This document shows, one piece after another, positions 26,001 to 39,726 of a stretch of DNA of 64,000 bases. Below the pieces are notes generated by a model. The model was not told where the DNA came from, did no database searches, and saw only the letters and a list, made by a program, of their open reading frames with translations. The stretch spans positions 42,096,014-42,160,013 of the forward strand of contig CP141144.1 in the NCBI GenBank assembly GCA_035235625.1, given 5' to 3'. The first letter of the stretch is position 1; each line of letters starts with the position of its first letter. The translations under genes were made by a program, and so were the position numbers. The DNA is from Saururus chinensis (taxonomy: Eukaryota > Streptophyta > Magnoliopsida > Piperales > Saururaceae).

Positions 26001-27271
26001 TTATCACAATCAACCTCCATCAAGGAGTAATCACACATTGACGTCACACAGACGGGAGCATAGACAAGGCCACGAAGGCGTGTCATGGTACAAAATTCTA
26101 CACAAGAATTCAAGAAAGATCGGGGTTGTCAATCCCTAATACTGCTCGCCACAGACGATCTGGCCAAGGATGTCCCATTCTCACACAGAGAATCTAGAGC
26201 AGGGGTGTTCGCCCAGGGACATCTCCTGCGGAGGGAAGAGCCCGAGTTCTCACACAGAGAACCCTAGAACACGTGGTAGAGGGGTGCACACGGCATACCA
26301 CACTGGATTCTCAGGGTCCAGATGACACACATAAAAATATTCTCACGTATCCGCAAGACAAGTACACAACTCGTCCCCACATCATTCCATTAAACAAGAC
26401 TCAACCCGGGGAGTGCACTCGTTCCACACAGGAACTCCAAATCGTTCCACACAGGAACTTCAAATCAAAATATGTCCTTTCGGACCAATCAGCTTGCGAT
26501 TAATCCACGACCGATAAACCCGGCACACAATTCCATCACATTGCATCCAATCGGTCAAATTCGATTAATCATGATGAAGCCTCAATTGGAAATCCATTTT
26601 CATGATGCGTGCAGCATGGTACATGTGTGGGCAAAGCATACATGAATCCTAATCATGATAAGTGCTCTCACCAGCCCCTAATGCATCATTCATAATCACG
26701 ATATTAAGCTTCAACATCATCATTTAACCCCCCACATGTGTGTGTGTGTAACTAGTAGAAGCCTTTCACATGATGCATATTAACATGCTTGAAAATCAAC
26801 TCACCACCACACTACACATGTGAATTTCTACCTAAACATGAATTCCAGCGGAAATCATAGTAGAAGAATCGTTGAAATCTTAGCTAGATTCAAAACTCAA
26901 CCACAAAGGCTAAACACCTATAACATCACTCATTTCATCATTGAGTCATGGTATTCACCAACATTCACACACCATTAATCACAATTTATCATGACAAATC
27001 TGTCCAACAATGATTGTAGTCCCTCTTGAAATATGCTTAACCAAAGGGAAACAACTATTCATAATTTCAAAATAACGATTCCAACATCATGCCACAAAAC
27101 ATAAGTCATTCCACCATCACTAAGCATATATCTCAACTCCATAAACTCAATAACATACATTTCCAGTAGCCTAACATAGCTTAAAACACTCCACATTCGT
27201 ATAAAATTGGCAAGCCAAAGTGGAATCATCAAAATAGGCATCATACACACAACATGCAAATTTCCTGTGTA

Positions 27272-27370
27272 GCCGATCGATCGCCCTTCAGGCCGTTCGA
27301 TCGGTTACACGCAAAATTTTGAAAATTTCAGTTCAGCCGATCGATCGCCCTGCAAGGCCGATCGATCGCC
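27272..27370. repeat. Two GATC-rich palindromes in S3
   Basis: Units at 27272-27304 and 27336-27370 have arms GCCGATCGATCG around a CCCTKCA-type centre, followed by related arms in inverse order. S8 has three corresponding units. Confidence 0.85.
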
Positions 27371-28474
27371 AACACGGCAGAACAGTCATCTTCTTCCTTT
27401 CGCAAAATCAAACCGAAACACCATAGATAACACTTCAAATCCACATCTAGCACCCTAATCATCATCAAAAGTCCTCCTTGACTTCCAGAATATCAAACCA
27501 AACCATAATAATGCAAAACCCTAAGAAATCGGGATTAAATAATTCCATTTTCTAATCTTACCATTAACACACTAAATCAAGAAAACCATTTCGAAATAAG
27601 CCAAAAATGAAGAGTTTTACCATGGATAAACAGAAATTTCGAAGACCCATTACCTCAGCACTTGATTAAGCTCGGATTGAAGAGTCACCCTTCTTGAAAT
27701 CCTTGAAAACACAATGAGTTTGAATCAAACACCAATAGAAATCGATTTACTTAAGAAATCCTTAATTAAATCTTAGACCTAGGGCTTGTTGGTAGTAAAA
27801 ATCGAATTTTGAAAGTTAGGGTTTGTAGTAAAACACAAATCAGTAGCTTTTGATGGTCAAAAACGAATTGAATCAAGGGGAAAATGGTAGATTTAGAAGA
27901 AATTAAGAGAAAAGCCATGGATTAGTGCTTAATTAGAGCAAGCTTACCTTAATCGGCTTCTAATTCGGGCCTAAGTGGGGATTAGGCCAGACCTCCTTCC
28001 TTAGCCTATTCCCAAAAATGGAAATGGCTCAGGTTTGCCCTTTTATAGTAAGGGTTGGGGTAGGCAAAGGTAAGTTTTGGGGTGTAAATATGAAAAGTAG
28101 GCTAAAAGTGGTTATTTTGCAAATTTAAGCACGAATTAAGCCTAATAAAATTCTGAAAATTTTTGTGTGACCTTAAGTATATGTCTAGGTTCATTTGACA
28201 TAAAAATAAAATTTTCGACCGTGGGGCCCACAGGGGTCCCGCCAAAACCCTAATTTTTGGGAAAATAGTGAAAAATTCGAAAAATTCCAAAAATTCACAT
28301 TTGGTTTAAAATCACTTTAAACCACTAATATTGAAGTTAATTTTGGTTAAAACCATCACAAACTCTATTTATTTACAAAATCATCGAATAAGATCAGAAA
28401 ACACGTAAATCTCACGATAATCAATAATTAAAGAAAACCAAAACCGGTTTAAAGATGAGGGTCCTTACATAGGG

Positions 28475-28795
28475 AGTGGCGCAGGGAGACCGGGAAAGAG
28501 GAGAGTGGATGACATGGCCATCAGACAGAAAGGAGAGAGGCACAAAAGAAAGGGGAGAAGACAAGACTCAATAATTCATTTCATGCTTAAACCAGGGCAT
28601 AACCCTTACACTTAAATAGACTAGCTAAGTGGGCTCACTAACAAGCACCTAAGGCCCATTAGCATAATTAAAAGAAAATACTAATTACCTAATTAACCTA
28701 ATTACCTTAATACCCTTATTACATAAAAAACCCACTAATGACCCTAATACATGGCCCAGTGGCAGCCCCTAGGACGTTCACAACATAATATTTCT
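28475..28795. other. Fragment between S3 and the Helitron helicase
   Basis: This piece has no helicase similarity. It resembles part of TWD40-2 intron 10 (about 17440-17530), so it may be a degraded LTR or other repeat. Ends are not resolved. Confidence 0.35.
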
Positions 28796-28799
28796 TCAA

Positions 28800-30563
<1,764 letters not shown>

Positions 30564-30575
30564 ACACACACACAT

Positions 30576-32917
30576 AAAATTAATCAGACATTCAGCTCAC
30601 TGATGCCAGTTCTTGTAACTGGTTCATATATATGGAAAAAATTTAAACAAATAGCCAAGTCAATACGATACTGACCATCATACTTGACATGTTATGGCCA
30701 TAACAGTAAGCTAGACATCAAGTTTTTAATCATGCATGCAAAATCATAATACCAATATTCACCAACAAGTAACTATGAACACACAATCCAACACATCCCA
30801 TTAGCAAAGTCTAAAGTAGAATAATCTTTATATGTTAACTACATAGCATGCTCCTACAAGATTATTTTTTGCAAAAAATAAAACAACCTAAACATATAAA
30901 AAATTGCAACAAGGTATAATAATACCCCTCTTTTATTATAAAATAATTTATGGAAGACACGACGAAATATACCTCAACTAAGCATCATCTCTTTATGTGG
31001 ATCTGGAAACCATAGGCAAAAACGAAACGAAACACATTGTTAGTTGCACAAAAACACTGAAAACCAAATGCCCATATAAACTAAAAAAATCCTTATCAAA
31101 GCAATGAACAACCTAGAAAATCTATACCAAACACCTTAAACCAATAAACTGAAAACTCAATATCCTACATGTATAACGCAGCAAAATATCACATAATTCT
31201 AATTTCAAAAACTAACTACAGACCACATTCATTGTCATGAAGCCGAATGAAAAAAAATCACAAAGAATGATGCCATAGAAGTGGAACCAAAAATGAATGG
31301 ACTTCATCGAAAATATACTTCTAGACAGCTAGAATAATAAATAAAAATAGGGCATAATTCATTCCATGTATAAACCCACAATAAAATGCAGAACCCCAAA
31401 CCTTTAAAGCCAGCCACAAACCGCTTTCACCAATACAATATTGAGCCAATTGAAAAAAGTTTCAAAATCTACCAACTACGAAATGGTAATGGCCAAATAT
31501 AGTTTAGTTCCTCTCATTATTTGACGACAAAGACTATAATTCCTCTGGTCCAAATTTCCACATACCTAAAACATAAATGATCCATAGAATTCAAGAGTTA
31601 GTAAGAACAATATTATGAATCATATAAAAAAGTAACCCCAATATAACTGATGAGCATAAAAAATAATCTTTGTATGGAAACTACCATTCCGGTCACAACA
31701 ATGATCTCCCTCCTTATAAAAAATTATAGATGCACTTTAAATTTAAAACTTAAACTTATATATCAGTAGCCCTAAATAACCATTGCAAAAAAAGACTGAA
31801 TATCATAATATACTACCTAACTTCCAGAAACACAATAGGAAGTCACAACAGATGCCATCATTGCTCGAAAGACTTACCACCACTGAATCGAAAAAGAGGA
31901 AGATGAGAACCTAGGTCATAGACACCCGACATATGAACTTAGAGAACAATGCCTCACGCCAAAAATCACATAAACCCATGTAAAATTTCATTTAAATTGA
32001 ACTAAGTTGAAAAGGCAATTTACAACATGCACCAATTAAATTGAAAGAATTTGAAAAGATAGGAACAATTTGGCACATAGAGCAAAGGAATTGTCTCACA
32101 CCAAAAATCACATAACCATGTAAAATTCCATATAAATTGAACGAAGTTGAAAAGGCAGTTTACAACTTGCACCAATTAAACTGAAAGAAATTGAAAGGCA
32201 AAAACAATTTGGCACATGCAGAAAATGAACTCAAAAGGGCATGAAACATTTCCTTATTAAATTTAATCCAACTTAAAAGGCAGGAAATTAAATATCATCC
32301 AACTCAAAAGGCAGGAAGCACCATCCTTACCTCACCCAAAAATGGTGTCCATTAACATGTCATAAAGGTAATTAAATGGACCTACCAAATAAATCACTAC
32401 ATATAAAGATGACATTAATTATTGACAACCGATGACAATGTCAATACCAAAACTATCCCCAAAAACATATATGAATTATGAACACTATCCTATAAAACCA
32501 AAATGTTAGTATGAAGGTCATTTTTGTCAAACATGATAAATATATTTATCCTCCTTCATTATCATAAATTATTTATATCCCATACTTAAATATACCCTGA
32601 AAACTCACCAAAATTACATCCAAAAGCGTAGGAAAATATACCCCCATAAAATACTTATAATGTCATGCAAAATGAGCTACATAAACACATAAATACTCAC
32701 TCATTCGTGGCCTAAACCGTCATTTACCATTTGACAAAAGTCAAACTAGCCACAACTCTTTTTATGGAGAGGTGAGGTCATTTTCATCCATAAGTGGCAA
32801 AATGACTCGAACACCATTAATTTTAGGCCTAAATACCCGGGATACCTTTGCAGAATACATATAATTACATAAAACTTGAATTACATAAACACGTAAATAC
32901 CTATTCCTTTGTGCCCA
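30576..32917. other. AT-rich intergenic DNA, no gene recognised
   Basis: No coding sequence, element end or RNA gene is recognised apart from the two-copy direct repeat at 31953-32215. Confidence 0.5.
31953..32215. repeat. Two-copy tandem duplication, about 141-bp unit
   Basis: Copies start at about 31953 (CTCACGCCAAAAATCACATA) and 32094 (CTCACACCAAAAATCACATA). They stay alignable through AAGTTGAAAAGGCA and AACAATTTGGCACAT. The copies differ at a modest number of positions, so the duplication is not recent. Confidence 0.8.
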
Positions 32918-33052
32918 TATAATTTTTTATTAGTAAAAAGTTGTTCTTTTTAGGTGGAGGATTAGAAGTCAAAGTTCCATCAATTCGTAATTAAAAGGGA
33001 GCCAAGATCAATCTTCTACTAAAGAGCAACTTTTTACTAATAAAAAATTATA
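32918..33052. repeat. Inverted repeat, 32-bp arms with 71-bp loop
   Basis: The left arm (32918-32949) and the reverse complement of the right arm (33021-33052) match except at one position. The core is ATTTTTTATTAGTAAAAAGT. A transcript could fold into a long hairpin. It lies at or beside the poorly defined end of S4. Confidence 0.8.
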
Positions 33053-35014
33053 AAATATAAGAGGTTTAACATGCCCTAACAAAATCAAAGTAGTGCAAAA
33101 ATGTATAATTAATACATAACAAAAAACTTGACAAAATAAATCTAAAGCGTAGATTTTTAAAGTTCTATGGGTTATCTTCATTAACATCATTTTCTTCGTT
33201 CATACCGATAATGTTGAGGGGTGGGTGAGTATAATTATATTAAATAGATATGATTAAATTATAATAACATGCTATAACATAAAGTATAATAAAAGACGTA
33301 TAAAATATTCTATTAACAATTCATACTCGAAAGTCGACTTAATATAACTCAACATATCCTTGCCGACTTAAGCGGAATTTGAACGTTATTCTTTAATAAA
33401 AAATCTGAAAAATAAGCCTTTCACATAATCTGATAAGATCAAATAACTGGTTCAACTAGAATCTAATAAATCTATCAAAATCGGATAAATCATCATTCAC
33501 ATAATCTAATAAATAATCCAAAGTCAAATAAATTATCATGTATAGAATGGCTCTGATACAGAAGCGACATCCACTGGTACTCATGGGACAACAGGATTAG
33601 AAAGAAAAAGATCTTCTTATAATATATCATTTCATGGGCGCGCTATATGCCTTAATAGGCGGTACCTAAGAGTTATAACATTGATAGCTTTTGGGTTTTA
33701 TACCAAATAACTACATTTTAAAACCAATAATAGTTTTTGGGCTTTATACCAAATAACTACTCGTAAAATTTGATCCAAATCATTCTTAAATGTCATTCAA
33801 GTAATAATAATATTTTAAAGTGCATATCACTATGAAATCTTACTGAGAGGTGTACAAAACTCTATTATTTTAGCATTCATCTGACCTCACCCTTTCCAAA
33901 ATAATTATTTATTCATAATACGAAAGAGTTATAGAATTTCATGATCTAGTAGTAGTATAGAATTAGAAGTTAAGGCCATTTGCACTTCATTCTTGAATTT
34001 AACCAGAGTCACAACTAGTAGTTGGAGCCTTATCTTGTTCTCAGGTTTAAGAGCAACGAGTATAAACTACCCTTGTACCAGGACAAAATCTTCTTATGGG
34101 CTCAAAAGCGGTGGATGGAGCCTCACTTTGTGCTAAGACAAATTCTCCTTCTTGACAAGAAGTGGCAAACAGAGCCTCCCATTGTGCTAGGAAAAATTCT
34201 CCTTCTTGAGTTAAAGTGGCTAGCACAGCCTCCCTTACCCCAAGTCATTTCCCATTTAGAATAGCTAACACCCCTCTACAACACACGCACCTTGAATTAG
34301 TTACAATCAATTTTTGAACGGAAAAAATTGGGCGAGATATAGCTTAGAAATAGGAGGCATATGTTTTTTAGACAGGTGGAAATCAAGAGAGGAGAGGAGA
34401 ATGGTGTGAATTAAGAAAACCATTCCCCCCTAACCCATTTTATAGCACTTCAGTGCCATTTGATATGAGCCATGTGGCACACATCCAATGGCTACAAAGC
34501 CATCGTATGTTAGCACTGACACATGCGTAGTGCATACATAAGTAATGATGCATACAGGCCATTGCTAGCCTATAGACCCCAATGATGTGAGTAGTGCTGA
34601 TGCAATTACTTTTATTTTATTTTTAAGTTTTTTTATAATTAAAATAAATTTAAAAACTTGAATGGATATAATTTCTTACCCTAAACATAAAATCATGCGT
34701 TCTTAGTACTATTGTAATAGTGTTGATGAGCCGGTCAAAACAATACTACATTAGGGTATCTTATCTCACAAATTAAGTAGGCATCTCCTATGACATACTT
34801 ATCAAGGTTGTAACCTATGATCTTGATATATGATTTACATGTTCTTATGCTTTATACATTCATTTCTCATAGCCCTTGAAGCAACCTTAAAGCTCATTCG
34901 AATAAATTGTACTCAAAATATTCTAATTTTAAAAAAAAGTTATTAGGTCATAAAACTGACTTATAGGTCCAAATATTTAAAATTTCAAAACATTAAGAAT
35001 TCTTGGGTGTTACA
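33000..35014 (-). mobile_element. S4: degenerate solo LTR related to S7
   Basis: The end GGGTGTTACA at 35005-35014 corresponds to TTATTACA of S7. GGGGTGGGTGAGTA near 33218 matches the same block in S7 near 47967. The region 33550-33670 (ACTCATGGGACAACA, then GGCGGTACC) parallels 48100-48220, and the last 300 bp align in order. The left boundary is uncertain (about 32910-33060), and no target duplication was found. It also contains a short tandem repeat (34020-34250). It appears older than S7. Confidence 0.6.
34020..34250. repeat. About four tandem units of 55-60 bp in S4
   Basis: Units contain GGAGCCT..., TTGTGCTAGGA-like and AATTCTCCTTCTTGA-like blocks at regular spacing. An 80-residue frame spans them and is repeat-derived. 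Confidence 0.7.
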
Positions 35015-37455
35015 GTGAGAAGGAGGGTTAGGGTTAGATAAGAAAAAGAGGCTTTGATCTCAGCCTTTCATTCAAGTAGAAAATAAAAAAGATAAAAGAG
35101 TTGGGTTCGGTTTCTAATTTTTATATACTAGTATCAAAATAAATCAAAATTGAAGTAGAAATTGAGCCACACTAACTAATTTAGGTTTGGTTCTACCCAA
35201 TTTAGTTCAGTTTCATTTTTTTAGTGCAGTCCTTGAAACAAGACTATATCTAAAGCTAAGAAAATTTTATTTTAGTGCATTTGATTTTAATTATCATTTT
35301 AAATAGGAGTCTGGATAGTATCCACTCAGTGCATTTAGCAAGGTGTGTGGGGAGCTACACGCTATTGAATCTCGAGCTAGTAGCGCATGTTAGTTAGGGA
35401 GTAAACGGAGATTTTAATTGCCCATATGCCCATTTTGAGTGCGCTACATGCACACGACTCATGCACGGTCCGGTCCGGCACACGCTAACGGTATCCTTTA
35501 TATAACCATCTATAAGTTTTATGTGCTCACTATTAAAGATAGTTTTAAAGTCAAATAATTAAATGTAGTTTATTAGTACGAACCCCAATAATTAAGTGTT
35601 GGAAGCAGGTTGTTTGTGTTTTGCTTGACTTTTAAAAGACACGTGAGAACAACTGTATATAAGATTTTGTGTATCTTTCTAAAGAAAAGGGAAAAAAGAT
35701 TTTGTCCATCGTGGTGGTGCTTTCCTGTACCAGCATGGTGATCTCTTTTATATATATTGGGTTTAAGGTTTTAAGACTTTGAAAAGTCTCAAAAGTAAAA
35801 ATGTTGGTTTGAGCTTGAAAATTTTGGCTCGGTTTTAAAGTAGGCCCTAAAGTTGGTAGACCTGCCTTAAAACCCATTTATCCCACTCTTAAGTATAAAA
35901 AATATTATTTTTATCTTTTTTTTAACTTTAAATAGGCCAAAAAAAAGAAAACAGAAAACAATATTGCATTTCAAAAAAGTTTGAGAGATTCTATGTTTAC
36001 AAGTCATAATGAACAAGTATAAAAGTCTTTAGGGTAAAGGCTAAAGGCATATAATCTTATCTCTTATTAACTAAGTAAGACCTCACTTAAATATTATAAT
36101 TTTTATTAAATATTTTTTAACAAAAATATAAATAATAATAAAAGAAAAAAAATATGCAACTTAAGGTCTATTTGTTTTGTCTAAATGTGAATCATAATTG
36201 AATACATTCAAATCTGAATCATAATTGAATACATTCAAATTTTTTTAAAATTTAAAATAAACTATTTTTCAATTTATACTAAAAAAATTTACTCTAATAA
36301 GGTCATATGTAAAAAGAAAAAATTTTAATTAACTATTTTATTGAGTCGCATCCACATTACTATAGTGTTCGTACTAAGCACCCGTCGTAAATAAAAAACT
36401 ACTTTTATTATTTATTTCATTGAATATTTGACTAATATTTAAGCAATCTAAATCAAGCTTTTTTAAGGGACTATAAGGCAAAAAGTCCGAAAAGAAAGCT
36501 ACTAAACTCCATTAAGAAAAACTACATAAATGCAAAATCAGGTTTAATTACAAAGCTACCGACCACAATAAATCTCATATAATTTTGATACATTAAAAAA
36601 GAAGTACAAATCACCTACAAATAAACTTCCTGGGGTATCCGCATCAAATCAAAACATTGCCCTGGGCTGGTAGTCAATATATACATTCCACCGGTAAGTA
36701 ATAAAGTATTATCTCATATGCGGGGTTTCTTTTTACGTAATTGAAGTCATTTCCATACAAGGCCAATGATTACAATCTTCATTATCTTCCTATCTTATCC
36801 TATGTCTTATAAAAAAAAAAACATGTAAACAAAATGATTCAATAAAAATATGATGACGGCCCAATATTTGAATGTAGATGGTACTTTAGGCAATGAAAAT
36901 GAACAACACACTATTTTGTTCACCACATATTGAAAGCTTCTAAAGCACACCCCGACATATTTGAGTATTTCACATGGGACAAACACCATTTATAAGAACA
37001 ATATTCAGATAAGTCGTGTCTGCATACCTTGCAAATTAGAAACAAAAAGTCCTCTGTGAGAAGTTTTCCTCTTTTTGTTGCAAATTCCTGGGTTTTATGT
37101 ACTTGCCAAAAGGTTAGATAGCCAACAAGTGAAGTTCTCTGCCGCCATCCAGTTCATCTATTCCAAGAAAGAATTTCCCTGCATTTCCCCAAAGCTTACA
37201 TCGTAGTACCAAATATTATGATCATTGTTGTAATGTATAAAATCCAATATCTAAAGTTCAATAACTTCTAAACTAATCAAGCACTAAATAGGTTCATATA
37301 GTCAATGAACTTGGAATATTTAAATAGGTTCCTCTGTCACGTTTTGTGATCGGCTTTAATGCAATATGCTACACTAAGGACAAGATATGAATTTCAAAGA
37401 AGAAGTTTGAATGTAGAATCCGGGATCCTAGTTGTTTGAAACAAAAAACCAGAGT
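35015..37455. other. AT-rich intergenic DNA, no gene recognised
   Basis: No coding sequence recognised. A direct repeat of about 26-27 bp (GAATCATAATTGAATACATT core) occurs twice back to back at 36187-36241. Confidence 0.5.
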
Positions 37456-38038
37456 ACACCTGTAACACCCCATTTTTCGATTACGTCTAACCAAGGGGGT
37501 TAGAGGGAATTAGTAATTTTTGTAATAAATTATAGACGGTTTTAACCATTAAAACCTCCGTATTTGAATAGAGCTTAAAGAAATGAGCGTAACGATTCGA
37601 AGAACGCGTGAAATGGAGGTCGGGACCGGAAGTGACGACCTCAGGAAACGTAGACAATAGGCGGGACCCACTTGGAAATAGTGTGATTTTCTGCTTTAAG
37701 TGGGTTTGTATCGAAGGGCTCATCAATATAAGTCCAACGGTACCTTGAACGCGAGAATCCGAATCCGGGGTAGGAAATTACGCACGTTTGAAGTTTTAAG
37801 AATAAAAAAAATAAGAGGATTGGCGCGCGGCGCGGCGCGCGGCCGCGGAGGTGTGGTGCGGCCCAACGCGTGCCCGCGAAACTGCGAGCGCTGCATTTTG
37901 ATGGGCGCGCGCCCGCGGGCACCACGGGTTCCCGCGCATGTGACCCACGTAACGCGCAGACGCGACCTGCGCGGCTCCGGTGGGCGCCGCCTCCCGAAAC
38001 CAGCAGCACTACCGGTTTTGGCAGCGCGGCTCAGGGGT

Positions 38039-38046
38039 TATAAATA
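38039..38046 (+). promoter_or_regulatory. Probable TATA box of S5
   Basis: TATAAATA sits immediately after the GC-rich block and about 50 bp before the first long repeat unit. The position fits an LTR promoter at the U3/R transition. Confidence 0.6.
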
Positions 38047-38089
38047 CCCCATTCCTCCTATTTTTCGAGGCAAAACTTCTCCACCCCCG

Positions 38090-38590
38090 TTTCTGACCAT
38101 TCTGAGGCCGATTAAGGCCGTTCAAGACCCGTTTCCTACTAAATCGAGTATGTTTTACGCAATGGAGTGATCCGTTCTTCGAGTTGGAGACCGTATGATG
38201 AGGAAATATCCCAAGACAAGAGGAGGTTCTGCCCATTACCTTCGAGCATCGACCAACTTCGTTTTCTCTGTTTCTGGCTATCCTAACTCCGATTTAGTCG
38301 ATTCAAGAGGCGTTCTTGACTAAATCAAGTATGTTCTACGCGATGGAGCATTCCGTTTTTTGAGCTGGCAATCGCACAAAGAGGAAACACCCCAAGACAA
38401 GGAGAGGTTCTACCCATACCGACCAACTTCGTTTTCTATGTTTCTGGCCATCCCAACTCCGATTTAGTCGATTCAAGAGGCATTCTTGACTAAATCGAAG
38501 GTGTTCTATGCGATGGTGGGTTCCATTTTCTGAGCTGACAATCTTATAAGGAGGAAATGCCCCGAGACTAAGAGAGGTCTTTCTAGAACA
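38090..38590 (+). repeat. Three tandem units of about 170-180 bp in S5
   Basis: Each unit has TTTCTGRCCATYC, then a CGATTTAGTCGATTCAAGA-like stretch, then ACTAAATC(A/G)A followed by GTGTTYTAYGC and ATGG. The ACTAAATC core recurs at about 38139, 38319 and 38489. S7 has two copies of the same core on the minus strand. Confidence 0.85.
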
Positions 38591-38916
38591 CCGGAACAAA
38601 GAAAAGAAACCCGATGCAAGACCGGGTTTTGTCCATAGTTACCAAGCCTCAACAAGAGAAACAATCTAGAGTATGGAGGTTCTGTCCATCACTTGCAGGC
38701 ACAGAAAACAAAAAGAGTCTCCGGCAAGGAGAACATTTATACGTAGTTTTTCGGTACAAGACGAGGAACGTCTGGAGGCTAGAGGAAGCTCCATCTTCTA
38801 TCTTCGGATCTAAAGGGGAGGATGCTCATATGAGTAACTCCGAATACCGCTACCTTACGAGACATGAGGGCAGTAAGCTTTTCTAATCTCCCATTTTAAT
38901 TATAGAACGATGTGTG

Positions 38917-39106
38917 TGCTATGCTATGCTTATATGCTATGATGTGTGCTCATATGCCATGATGTATACTTATATGCTTTAATGTATGCTCATATGCCAT
39001 GATGTGTACTTATATGCCATGATGCGTACTTATATGCCATGATGTGTGCTCATATGCCATGATGTGTGCTTATATGCCATGATGTGTGCTCATATGCCAT
39101 GATGTG
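38917..39106 (+). repeat. 20-bp tandem repeat array in S5
   Basis: About nine head-to-tail units of consensus TGTGTGCTCATATGCCATGA, with C/T and G/A variants such as TGTGTACTTATATGCCATGA. There are no spacers, so this is a minisatellite. Confidence 0.9.
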
Positions 39107-39726
39107 TGTTGTCTCGCTCTAGGGTAGAATGAGGCGTGTGATGTGTGTGTCCGGTCTCGGCTCAGTGATAGAGCGAGCCGGGTGATGTGCTCAGTCTAGA
39201 CTCAGTAATAGGGGCAAGACAAGTGTATGTGATTTCAATCCCGCTCTGTGGTAGAGCGAGATGTACGATTACGTTAATTTATTTACTTCCGCTTGACTCC
39301 GATATATGACGAGTTTTTTTGTATACTTCCGATTAAATATTCGGAGATATATATGTTATACATATATGATTTTGTGATGTTTGTTGTATGTAGTAGCCAG
39401 TAGGCAGAACTACGTTCGGATCCGATCGTATTGGAATAATATCCAATACGTACGTAGGCAACCAACTGCAAAGCAACGTTGTCCCAATCCAAATCATTAT
39501 AAATATATGTTTTATTCTGTTTTACATGCGACGAACTATAAAGCTTCGTTGTGTGTAAATGCTCGTTACAACCTTAGCCTACGTATGGGGAAGCCTTGAA
39601 GCTTTGTAGTGCATAGACGAATGTTGTACCTCTCGCACACAGACGATGATTCTTGGCTTAAGGAAAAGGAAAATTCCTATTAGTATGATTTTGTGGGCCT
39701 GGCTCGGGTCGGGTCGTTACAACACC

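Larger units (their letters stand above)
25034..28469 (-). mobile_element. S3: solo LTR, about 3.4 kb, same family as S8
   Basis: On the plus strand the unit begins TGTCACGCCC and ends GGTCCTTACA. It is flanked by an exact 5-bp duplication TAGGG (25029-25033 and 28470-28474). It is a nearly full-length inverted match to S8 (50614-53960). The sense strand is minus: a CTTTTATAG block near 28040 is the complement of the TATA box seen in S8. Inside are a 50-60 bp tandem repeat (25670-26000) and two GATC-rich palindromes (27272-27370). No second LTR or coding domain adjoins it. The target was the Helitron helicase or a fragment beside it. Confidence 0.9.
37461..39721 (+). mobile_element. S5: solo LTR, 2.26 kb
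   Basis: The unit begins TGTAACACCCC and ends GGTCGTTACA, with an exact ACACC duplication (37456-37460 and 39722-39726). TATAAATA at 38039-38046 orients it to the plus strand. It contains a very GC-rich block (37820-38030), three units of about 170-180 bp (38090-38590), and a 20-bp tandem array (38917-39106). Its 3' part has a GGCAGAACTACG block (39402) shared with S1 and S6. It is distantly related to S7. No internal coding region adjoins it. Confidence 0.9.

Noticed and set aside
25745-26113. 122-residue minus-strand frame with repeated CMLEIHPCM-type units
   Set aside because: It follows the tandem repeat inside solo LTR S3; no start context or domain, and the S8 copy does not keep it.
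37641-38170. Overlapping frames of 122 and 156 residues in the GC-rich part of S5
   Set aside because: Low-complexity Arg/Ala/Pro frames on both strands, as expected in GC-rich DNA lacking stops; no domain.
38917-39106. 20-bp regular repeats as a CRISPR array
   Set aside because: Units are head to tail without spacers, in a plant LTR.
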